Below are positions 1 through 5,475 of a stretch of DNA of 11,700 nucleotides, piece after piece. Position 1 is the first letter of the stretch, and each line of letters starts with the position of its first letter. The stretch lies in NCBI GenBank assembly GCA_031268525.1, contig JAIRXA010000184.1, positions 1 to 11,700 on the forward strand, in the 5' to 3' direction. This DNA comes from Coriobacteriales bacterium. Lineage in GTDB: Bacteria; Actinomycetota; Coriobacteriia; Coriobacteriales; UBA8131. A model generated the notes under the pieces. The model was given only the letters and a program-made list of their open reading frames with translations. It did no database searches and had not been told where the DNA came from. Position numbers and translations under genes: made by a program.

Positions 1-47
1 CCGTCTCTGGTTTCCCCGAAAATCCCACACCTCTCCATCATCGGCTG

Positions 48-56
48 TGGTATCAT
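48..56 (+). promoter_or_regulatory. Possible extended -10 promoter element for the infC operon
   Basis: TGG followed by TATCAT forms a TGn-TATNAT extended -10 element, matching TATAAT at five of six positions. No good -35 hexamer is seen 16-18 bases upstream, which is tolerated at extended -10 promoters. Transcription would begin near 62-64 and give infC a leader of about 210 bases. The veg promoter at 6444-6452 has nearly the same string (TGGTATTAT). This is a pattern match only. Confidence 0.4.
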
Positions 57-207
57 GCATGAGTTGTCTTTCGGGCAACAGAAGCGGGTGCCACATCACG
101 GCCCCCACCTTGCGGCGCCACCACAGGCGGCTGTCTGGTCCTGAAGCGAATACCCTTGAGGGAGAGCGGATGTAGTTACTCGCTTTCAATCCATCGAGAA
201 TCGTCAG

Positions 208-237
208 GACCCGCAGCGCGTTCATTGCTCGCGGGTC
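208..237 (+). promoter_or_regulatory. GC-rich hairpin shortly before the infC ribosome binding site
   Basis: GACCCGC (208-214) pairs perfectly with GCGGGTC (231-237). AGC (215-217) extends the stem with GCT (227-229) across a one-base bulge, leaving a 9-base loop. The hairpin ends 22 bases before the Shine-Dalgarno sequence. The bases after it (GTTTCATG) are too poor in T for a classical terminator, so a translational or protein-binding role is more likely than termination. Confidence 0.45.
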
Positions 238-259
238 GTTTCATGTCAGCACGGAGTAC

Positions 260-267
260 GGAGGTGA
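260..267 (+). promoter_or_regulatory. Shine-Dalgarno sequence that decides the infC start
   Basis: GGAGGTGA is an eight-base match to the anti-Shine-Dalgarno end of 16S rRNA. Counting from GGAGG, the ATA at 272 is 7 bases away (ideal) and the ATC at 269 is 4 bases away (short). No ATG, GTG or TTG in the IF-3 frame lies at a usable distance, so this site argues for a non-AUG start. Confidence 0.7.
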
Positions 268-271
268 CATC

Positions 272-820
272 ATAGCCACTAATGAGCCCAGGCTCAACGA
301 GGAGATTACAGCTACGGAGGTCCGCCTGATCGGCGTGGACGGTTCCCAGCTTGGCATCTTCAGCATCGACGGTGCTCAACGCGTTGCCGATGATCAGGGG
401 CTTGATCTCGTGGAGATCGCACCTGACGCCCAGCCACCGGTTGCCCGCGTCATGGACTACGGCAAGTTCAAGTATGAACAGGCAATGAAGGCCAAGCAGG
501 CGCGCAAGAATCAGACGCGCGTTGAGATCAAGGAGATGAAGTTCCGTCCCAAGATCGACACGGGCGACTATGAGACAAAAAAGAAGCACATCCTGCGCTT
601 TTTGGCTGGAGGTGCGAAAGTCAAGGTAACCATCATGTTCCGTGGCCGCGAGATGGCACATCCGGAGCTGGGCTTGAACATTCTGGAGAAGCTGGCGGGG
701 GATCTGACCGATGAGGCCACGATCGAAAACCAGCCCAAGTTGGAGGGGCGTAACATGTTCATGTTGATCGCTCCACTCAAGAAGAAGGAGACAAAACATG
801 CCAAAGATGAAGACGCATAG
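272..820 (+). CDS. infC: Translation initiation factor IF-3, with a likely non-AUG start
   Basis: IF-3 binds the 30S subunit, keeps it apart from 50S and proofreads initiator tRNA and start-codon choice. The frame gives 182 residues, normal for the family. The N-terminal domain begins with NEPRLNEEITATEVRLI and continues through GLDLVEIAPDAQPPVARVMD; the C-terminal domain carries FRPKIDTGDYETKKKHILRFL, then VKVTIMFRGREM. The frame is open back to a stop at 173 but has no in-frame ATG. The first ordinary start, GTG at 335, would delete 21 conserved residues and lacks a well-placed ribosome site. GGAGGTGA at 260-267 places the start at ATA 272, or less likely ATC 269. An in-frame ATT at 224, the codon used by E. 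coli infC, lies in a hairpin loop. IF-3 discriminates against such codons, so this would allow autoregulation. It is first in infC-rpmI-rplT and overlaps rpmI by 23 bases. Confidence 0.9.
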   Translation: MATNEPRLNEEITATEVRLIGVDGSQLGIFSIDGAQRVADDQGLDLVEIAPDAQPPVARVMDYGKFKYEQAMKAKQARKNQTRVEIKEMKFRPKIDTGDYETKKKHILRFLAGGAKVKVTIMFRGREMAHPELGLNILEKLAGDLTDEATIENQPKLEGRNMFMLIAPLKKKETKHAKDEDA

Positions 821-995
821 AGGATCAGCCAAGCGCTTCCGCGTTACGGGCACTGGCAAAATCATGCGGTCCAAGGCCTACAAGAGCCACATTCTGGAAA
901 AGAAGTCGCAGAAGCGCAAGCGTAACTTCCGCCACGAGACCGAAGTTGCCACTGCCGACTATAAGGTTATCGCCCGTAACCTCGGCCTTCGCTGA
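798..995 (+). CDS. rpmI: 50S ribosomal protein L35
   Basis: This is a 65-residue basic protein of the large subunit. It starts with the hallmark MPKMKTHRGSAKRFRVTGTG, continues KIMRSKAYKSHILEKKSQKRKRNFR, and ends in a short YKVIARNLGLR tail, all at the usual L35 length. The ATG at 798 has GAAGAAGGAG seven bases upstream. The gene begins inside the end of infC (23-base overlap in a different frame), which suggests that its translation is coupled to IF-3 synthesis. rplT follows 43 bases after the stop. The identification is secure. Confidence 0.97.
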   Translation: MPKMKTHRGSAKRFRVTGTGKIMRSKAYKSHILEKKSQKRKRNFRHETEVATADYKVIARNLGLR

Positions 996-1038
996 GCTTA
1001 CGTCGCTTATCTGTTGTTGATAAAGGAGTTGATTGATT

Positions 1039-1398
1039 ATGGCACGCGTCAAGCGTTCAGTTTCTGCCAAGAAGAAGCGTCGGGTGGTTCTCGCACGGGC
1101 CAAGGGATATTACGGCGCAAAATCCCGTTCCTATCGTGCGGCCAAGGAACAGGTGCAGCATTCCCTGCAGTATGCCTATCGTGACCGTCGTAACAAGAAG
1201 CGCGTCATTCGCCGTCTGTGGATCACACGTATCAATGCTGCGGCGCGTCTGTCGGGCCTGAGTTATTCGGTATTCATGAATGGTTTGAAGAAGGCTGGCG
1301 TTCAGCTTGACCGCAAGGTGCTCGCCGACCTCGCCGTCAACGATGCCCCGAGCTTCGCCGCTCTGGCGGACATCGCAAAGAAAGCACACGCCGCGTAG
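1039..1398 (+). CDS. rplT: 50S ribosomal protein L20
   Basis: L20 is an early-binding large-subunit assembly protein that also represses its own operon in many bacteria. The 119 residues begin MARVKRSVSAKKKRR and include AKGYYGAKSRSYRAAKEQV, YRDRRNKKRVIRRLWITRIN and LSYSVFMNGLKKAGVQLDRKVLADLA, the conserved L20 core. The ATG at 1039 is preferred over the in-frame TTG at 1033. AAAGGAG (1022-1028) sits 10 bases before the ATG but only 4 before the TTG, and L20 normally starts with MARVKR. It is the last gene of infC-rpmI-rplT. No terminator hairpin is visible before metG. Confidence 0.96.
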   Translation: MARVKRSVSAKKKRRVVLARAKGYYGAKSRSYRAAKEQVQHSLQYAYRDRRNKKRVIRRLWITRINAAARLSGLSYSVFMNGLKKAGVQLDRKVLADLAVNDAPSFAALADIAKKAHAA

Positions 1399-1415
1399 GC
1401 GCGGTGTCATACATC

Positions 1416-3200
1416 ATGCCCCTGCATGAGAGCAGTCCCCTGATGTCCCCCGATCTGCCCTCGGCATCTGGTCGGCCCCTGGTATCTGGCCAGCCCTCGG
1501 CCCTCGGCGCGTCGTACTATCTGACAACGCCCATCTACTACGTCAATGGCGTTCCGCATCTCGGTACGGCCTATACAACGGTAGCGGCGGATGCTCTGGC
1601 ACGCTTTGAGCGGCTCGACGGTCGCGACACCTGGTTTCTGACGGGTCTCGATGAACATGGACAGAAAGTTGCCCAGACGGCTGCTGCCGAAGGTATCACC
1701 CCCCAGGAATGGGTCGATGCCGTGGCTCCTCAGTTCCTCGATGTGTGGCGCATGCTCGACATCACCAATGACGATTTCATCCGCACCACTCAGGCGCGCC
1801 ACATACAGGGTGTCCAGCGTTTCTTTGAGGCCTTGCGCGATAACGGGTATATCTATGAGGGCAATTACGCGGGCTATTACTGTGTGCCGGACGAAACCTT
1901 CTTTACCGATGAGCAACTGATCGAGTTCGCTGAGCAGCGGGCGCTTCAGAATCTTCCGGCGACCGTGGCGACCGAGTCCGGAGAGCTGCCGCTGTGCCCC
2001 GACTGTGCCCGACCTCTTACCTTTGTGGAAGAGGAGAATCTTTACTTCCGGCTTTCAGCATTTCAAGATCACTTACTCGCATACTATGAAGCTCATCCTG
2101 ATTTCATTCAACCGGAATTTCGCCGTAACGAGGTGATCTCCTTTGTAAAGAGCGGCCTGAAGGATCTCTCGGTCTCGCGGACGACCTTCGATTGGGGCGT
2201 GCCGATCCCCTTTGCGCCCGGTCATGTGAGCTATGTCTGGGTGGATGCGCTGATCAACTACATCACGGCGGTCGGTTACGGCTCGGACGATCCCCGTGAT
2301 CAGGCGCTCTTTGAGCGCTATTGGCCCGCGCAGGTGCACTTTGTGGGCAAGGACATCATCCGCTTTCACTGCGTAATCTGGCCCGCGATGCTCATGGCTG
2401 CGGGTATCGACCTGCCTCAAAAGGTCTTTGCGCACGGCTTTCTGTTGACCAAGGGCGAGAAGATGAGCAAGTCGCGCGGTAATGCGATGTCGCCGACGGA
2501 ACTCGCGCGTATCTTCACCGTCGATGGATACCGCTACTACTTTTTGTCCGATGTACAGTTCGGCGCTGACGGCTCGATTTCACTGGAGCGTATGGTTCAG
2601 GTCTACAATACCGACCTCGCCAACACCTGGGGCAACCTCTGCTCGCGGGTCTTTAATATGACCAACAGGTACCTGGATGGTGTGGTGCCCGATCTGTGGG
2701 AGAAGACCACGGCGGCGCTTACGCGTGAGATGGGCAATCCGCTTGCCGAGTTGGCCCAAGGCGACCTGTACGAACGCTACGCTGCCTGCATGAACGCCAT
2801 CGACTACTCCGGCGCTCTGGCTGTCGCCCTGCAGCTGGCACAACGTGCAAACCTCTTTATAGAGGAATGCGCACCCTGGACGCTTGCGAAAGCCGTCGCT
2901 GCCGAGGCTGCCGCCGCTGCTCAGAGCGGCGAGCGGCTTGAGGACGCAACTGCTCCCACTGCCGCTGATCGTCTGGCCTTCGTGCTCTACAATCTGCTGG
3001 AGGCGATCCGTATCCTCGCACTGTATCTCGCCCCGGTCATGCCCGAATCTTCCGTAGAAGTCTATCGGCGTCTGGGATTGGGCGAGCTGTTCGCAACCCA
3101 CGATCTTTTTACCGCGACTCGTTGGGGCGGTTTGTCGGCAGGCAATCAGGTGACGGTCGGTGAGCCGCTGTTCCCGCGCCTCGACGCCGAGGAGTTGTAG
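1416..3200 (+). CDS. metG: Methionyl-tRNA synthetase, with an N-terminal extension
   Basis: This class I synthetase charges tRNA-Met with methionine in the cytoplasm. Numbering from ATG 1416 (594 residues), the catalytic fold opens at about residue 34 with YYLTTPIYYVNGVPHLGTAYTT. Its HIGH-type motif is HLGT (48-51). FLTGLDEHGQK follows, then the metal-binding insertion (C156 and a C194-P-D-C197 pair), WVDALINYI, and KMSKS at 349-353. A helical anticodon-binding domain fills the remainder, and no C-terminal tRNA-binding (Trbp111-like) domain is present. About 33 residues rich in Ser, Pro and Gly precede the core. GTG 1404, ATG 1416 and ATG 1443 are all possible starts with weak ribosome sites. 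No usable codon lies between 1443 and the core, so at least 24 extra residues are made. Only 17 bases separate ATG 1416 from rplT, so cotranscription is possible. Confidence 0.93.
   Translation: MPLHESSPLMSPDLPSASGRPLVSGQPSALGASYYLTTPIYYVNGVPHLGTAYTTVAADALARFERLDGRDTWFLTGLDEHGQKVAQTAAAEGITPQEWVDAVAPQFLDVWRMLDITNDDFIRTTQARHIQGVQRFFEALRDNGYIYEGNYAGYYCVPDETFFTDEQLIEFAEQRALQNLPATVATESGELPLCPDCARPLTFVEEENLYFRLSAFQDHLLAYYEAHPDFIQPEFRRNEVISFVKSGLKDLSVSRTTFDWGVPIPFAPGHVSYVWVDALINYITAVGYGSDDPRDQALFERYWPAQVHFVGKDIIRFHCVIWPAMLMAAGIDLPQKVFAHGFLLTKGEKMSKSRGNAMSPTELARIFTVDGYRYYFLSDVQFGADGSISLERMVQVYNTDLANTWGNLCSRVFNMTNRYLDGVVPDLWEKTTAALTREMGNPLAELAQGDLYERYAACMNAIDYSGALAVALQLAQRANLFIEECAPWTLAKAVAAEAAAAAQSGERLEDATAPTAADRLAFVLYNLLEAIRILALYLAPVMPESSVEVYRRLGLGELFATHDLFTATRWGGLSAGNQVTVGEPLFPRLDAEEL
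1463..1498 (+). repeat. Imperfect 18-base tandem repeat in the metG 5' end
   Basis: GGCATCTGGTCGGCCCCT (1463-1480) is followed directly by GGTATCTGGCCAGCCCTC (1481-1498), identical at 13 of 18 positions. In frame it encodes ASGRPL then VSGQPS. It lies in the poorly conserved N-terminal extension, before the catalytic core begins at 1515. Confidence 0.6.
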
Positions 3201-3234
3201 CGGGCTGCGTAGAGTAGGTGCTTCGTGTGGGCTG

Positions 3235-3240
3235 TACAAT
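3235..3240 (+). promoter_or_regulatory. Possible -10 element for tatD
   Basis: TACAAT matches the TATAAT consensus at five of six positions and lies in the 192-base gap between metG and tatD. No -35 hexamer is convincing at 16-18 bases upstream. The gap size supports a fresh promoter for the tatD operon, but the site itself is weakly supported. Confidence 0.3.
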
Positions 3241-3264
3241 CGTGTGGATCGCGTACAGGGATCA

Positions 3265-3298
3265 TCCGCGAGACGAGAGGGCCGTCCGCGAGACGAGA
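3265..3298 (+). repeat. 14-base direct repeat in the tatD leader
   Basis: TCCGCGAGACGAGA occurs at 3265-3278 and again, exactly, at 3285-3298, giving a 20-base period with a 6-base spacer. It is in the metG-tatD gap, downstream of the possible promoter, so it would be in the 5' untranslated RNA. A period near two helix turns could suit paired protein binding, or it may be a slippage product. Confidence 0.6.
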
Positions 3299-3355
3299 AG
3301 GTGGATACGCCCATCGCTCATCTCCCTTCGACTGTTGGGGTCCATCAGGAGCAGG

Positions 3356-3372
3356 GGCACACTGGGTGTGCC
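3356..3372 (+). promoter_or_regulatory. Perfect 7-bp hairpin just upstream of the tatD ribosome binding site
   Basis: GGCACAC (3356-3362) and GTGTGCC (3366-3372) are exact inverted repeats around a TGG loop. The stem ends 9 bases before the AGGAAAG Shine-Dalgarno. No T-run follows, so this does not look like a terminator. A three-base loop is tight, and the real fold may open the C-G closing pair. Confidence 0.45.
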
Positions 3373-3392
3373 TGTATGAGTAGGAAAGAACC

Positions 3393-4433
3393 ATGCGAAA
3401 GATGAACACCGCCACATCTGCTGTCGCGAATCGGGAAGACAAGGCTGAAGTCTTCTTCGATGCGCTGTTTCGCGACAGCAAGGGACGCGTGGTCGATCCG
3501 CCGGCGTCTCTGCACGACATGCCTGTCGCCGACACGCACGCCCATCTCGATATGCTTCCCCATCCTCATCTGGCGCTCGCGCGCAGTAAGGCGAACAATG
3601 TCGAGTTTATCGTAACCGTTGTCGATCCAAGCGAGGATCCTGCCTACACCTATGACCAGCTCGCCATCTGGCAGCACCAGGCGCGTGAGTTGCTGGAGAG
3701 CTGGCAGCTATCCAACGTGCCTCACCGTTTTGTTGCCGCCGCTGAAGCACCGCGTGTGCGGGCTATCGTTGGTTGTCATCCGCATAATGCGGCGAAGTTC
3801 ACGTGTGAGGTCGAGCGCGCTCTCATTCAGGCCGCTGCCCGACCCCTCACGGCGGGCATCGGCGAGATCGGCCTCGATTATCACTACGACCTCTCGCCAC
3901 GCCCCGTACAGCAGGAGGCATTCCGGAGACAGCTGGCTCTGGCAAATGAGATGCTGCTGCCGGTTGCCCTGCATCTGCGCGAGGCGCACGAGGACGGGCT
4001 TGCCATCCTGCGCAAGGAGGGCGTGCCTGAGGCGGGGCTTCTGCTCCACTGTTTCAACCTCGATTTCGCGACGCTCGAGCCATTCCTCGCGCTGGGCTGT
4101 ATGGTGGCCTATGGTGGCCCTCTGACTTTCAAGAAGTCCGACGAGTTGCGCGTTGCGGCTGCTCGTACGCCCCGAGAGCGTATTGTCACGGAGACCGATG
4201 CGCCCTTCATGGCGCCCCACCCGCTGCGCGGTACGCGCTGTGGCCCTGAAGACGTCGTCTTCACGGCGGCTTGTCTCGTCGAGGCCTTTGGCTTTGAGGG
4301 AATTGAGGCACGGCAGCTGCTGAATGACTGCTATGAGAATGCACGGCGTCTCTTTGATCGTGACACCACCGCTTGGCAGGACAGCCCGGCGGCCTTACAG
4401 ACCTTGCTCGACCACGCGAAAGGGGTGGTGTGA
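3393..4433 (+). CDS. tatD: TatD-family metal-dependent hydrolase / nuclease
   Basis: TatD proteins are TIM-barrel amidohydrolase-fold DNases or exonucleases in the cytoplasm. The metal-ligand set is intact: DTHAHLD (H49, H51), GEIGLDYHYD (E158), ALHLREAHE (H194), LLHCFN (H219) and TETDAPF (D269). GCHPHNA (127-133) and PHPLRGTRCGPEDV, a signature of the family, are also present. At 346 residues it is longer than the usual 255-265. The excess is an N-terminal tail of about 45 residues before the first motif and a longer stretch between the first barrel strand and GCHPH. AGGAAAG (3382-3388) supports ATG 3393. Only one base separates its stop from the next ATG, so the genes should be translated together. 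Its place upstream of rsmA matches the Firmicutes yabD-ksgA arrangement. Confidence 0.92.
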   Translation: MRKMNTATSAVANREDKAEVFFDALFRDSKGRVVDPPASLHDMPVADTHAHLDMLPHPHLALARSKANNVEFIVTVVDPSEDPAYTYDQLAIWQHQARELLESWQLSNVPHRFVAAAEAPRVRAIVGCHPHNAAKFTCEVERALIQAAARPLTAGIGEIGLDYHYDLSPRPVQQEAFRRQLALANEMLLPVALHLREAHEDGLAILRKEGVPEAGLLLHCFNLDFATLEPFLALGCMVAYGGPLTFKKSDELRVAAARTPRERIVTETDAPFMAPHPLRGTRCGPEDVVFTAACLVEAFGFEGIEARQLLNDCYENARRLFDRDTTAWQDSPAALQTLLDHAKGVV

Positions 4434-4434
4434 C

Positions 4435-5475
4435 ATGGCAGCGCACAAACAATCCGATAAACCCGACATCCTCTTTATCTCCGGCTCGCCGCGCGCGCGT
4501 ACCTGTGAAGCGCTCGTTGGTCTGCTGGAGCAGGGTGCGAAGAAGGCGGGTGCGAAGACCCAGCGTTTCTGCCTGTCGAAGAAGCGTATCCACCCCTGCA
4601 TCGGCTGCGGTGCCTGCGAGAAAACCGGCATCTGTAGCCTCGCGAGCCGCACGCACGATAAGCAGTTCCTCGACGATTACCTGGAGCTCAAGGCGGTGCT
4701 CGAACGCGTCGACGCTGTCGCTCTCGTTGCGCCCCTGTATTTCGCTGGCCCGCCCGCTCAGCTCAAGGCTCTGCTTGATCGTATGCAGCCCTACTGGGCA
4801 CAGCGCTATCGGTTGGGCATCAAGCCGCCTGCCAAGCGTCCGGCGCAACTCTTCGTCGTCGGCGGAGGTGGTGATGAGCATGGCTACACGCCGCTTTCCA
4901 TCACGACCAAATCGGCGATTGCGGTCGCCGGATTCACTCTGGAGAAAGTCAACAATTTCATCGGTTTCGCCGCGCCACGGGACGCGCCCATCTATCCGCC
5001 TGACTCCGAGGCTCAGAGCCTCAGTCATGCTCAGCTCGCCAAGCTCAAGCGAGCGGTGAGCGAACAGGCCGCCTTCACGCAGCGCGCGCTCGACGCGGGG
5101 AGCGCCTTTGCTCGCTACGTGGTCAAGAAGAAAGAGGCTGCCATCCTGACGGCTCAGTTGGCACAGGTCGAGGCGGAACTCGCGGTGCTCAATGAGGTGG
5201 GCGACGCCCGTCATGGTGATGCCCGGCAGGGCGACGTCCGTCATGGCGATGCAGAGGGCAGAAGCGCTTTGTCTACCGAGGGGCGAAGCGCCGAGGGGCG
5301 AAGCGGCGAGGGAAGAGGCGCTGAGGGGCGAAGCAGTGCCGAGGGGCGAGGGGGCACCGAGAACCGAGGCGCCAACCGTACCGAGAGCCGAAGCGCTGTG
5401 CGCACCGAACATCAGGCCGAGATCGATCTGGACTACAGCAAACTCATCATCTCGGTGGACAAGGGAGACGAGTGA
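4435..5475 (+). CDS. NADPH-dependent FMN reductase / iron-sulfur flavoprotein-like protein with a repetitive C-terminal tail
   Basis: The first 240 or so residues form a flavodoxin-like FMN-binding fold. ILFISGSPRARTCE (from residue 12) is the phosphate-binding loop, followed by C55-x2-C58-x2-C61-x5-C67, then APLYFAGPPAQLKALLDRMQ and FVVGGGGDEHGY. The cysteine spacing fits the C-X2-C-X2-C-X4-7-C motif of archaeal iron-sulfur flavoproteins (Isf), which bind a 4Fe-4S cluster. Many relatives keep some cysteines without a proven cluster, so cluster binding is inference. A helical, Ala/Lys/Glu-rich segment follows (about 200-255). Residues 256-325 are tandem low-complexity repeats, and the protein ends in an acidic-hydrophobic tail, EIDLDYSKLIISVDKGDE. 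ATG 4435 follows tatD by one base with AAAGGGG upstream. Its stop overlaps the rsmA start. The electron partner is unknown. Confidence 0.82.
   Translation: MAAHKQSDKPDILFISGSPRARTCEALVGLLEQGAKKAGAKTQRFCLSKKRIHPCIGCGACEKTGICSLASRTHDKQFLDDYLELKAVLERVDAVALVAPLYFAGPPAQLKALLDRMQPYWAQRYRLGIKPPAKRPAQLFVVGGGGDEHGYTPLSITTKSAIAVAGFTLEKVNNFIGFAAPRDAPIYPPDSEAQSLSHAQLAKLKRAVSEQAAFTQRALDAGSAFARYVVKKKEAAILTAQLAQVEAELAVLNEVGDARHGDARQGDVRHGDAEGRSALSTEGRSAEGRSGEGRGAEGRSSAEGRGGTENRGANRTESRSAVRTEHQAEIDLDYSKLIISVDKGDE
5200..5409 (+). repeat. In-frame tandem repeats encoding the flavoprotein's C-terminal linker
   Basis: Four 15-base units start at 5200, 5215, 5230 and 5245 and encode GDARH, GDARQ, GDVRH and GDAEG. 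The synonymous differences between units indicate age. From 5254 a purine-rich, roughly 15-base unit based on GAGGGGCGAAGC encodes EGRS-type pentapeptides (EGRSA, EGRSG, EGRGA), decaying to ENRGA and ESRSA by 5409. The reading frame is kept throughout. The peptide is highly charged and without hydrophobic residues, so it should be disordered. Confidence 0.8.

Larger units (their letters stand above)
57..271 (+). promoter_or_regulatory. Structured non-coding leader upstream of infC
   Basis: No convincing protein-coding frame is present here. Three helices can be drawn by eye: 63-68 with 74-79 (GTTGTC/GGGCAAC region, 6 bp); 144-149 with 180-185 (AAGCGA/TCGCTT), enclosing a small CCC-TTGA-GGG hairpin; and 208-217 with 227-237. 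The infC-rpmI-rplT operon is known to be autoregulated in several bacteria, by L20 binding to leader or intercistronic RNA and by IF-3 through its own start codon, so a folded leader fits. That this leader binds L20 is inference. No T-run terminator follows the last helix. Confidence 0.45.

Noticed and set aside
335..820. infC starting at GTG 335 (161 residues)
   Set aside because: It removes the conserved NEEITATEVRLI strand of IF-3 and has no suitably spaced Shine-Dalgarno; the frame stays open upstream with a strong site at 260-267.
176..874. 232-residue minus-strand frame at the left end
   Set aside because: It is antisense to infC and rpmI, with no recognisable family features.
3265..3298. 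CRISPR or phage attachment site from the 14-base direct repeat
   Set aside because: There are only two copies with a 6-base spacer, and no cas, integrase or tRNA gene is near.
3296..3345. T-box-like string GGTGGATACGCC in the tatD leader
   Set aside because: It resembles the T-box antiterminator only loosely and lacks the remaining conserved T-box elements. tatD is not an aminoacyl-tRNA gene, so a T-box riboswitch is not supported.
3160..3405. 81-residue + strand frame spanning the metG-tatD gap
   Set aside because: It begins inside metG in another frame, has no ribosome site, and crosses the repeat and hairpin without any protein-like pattern.
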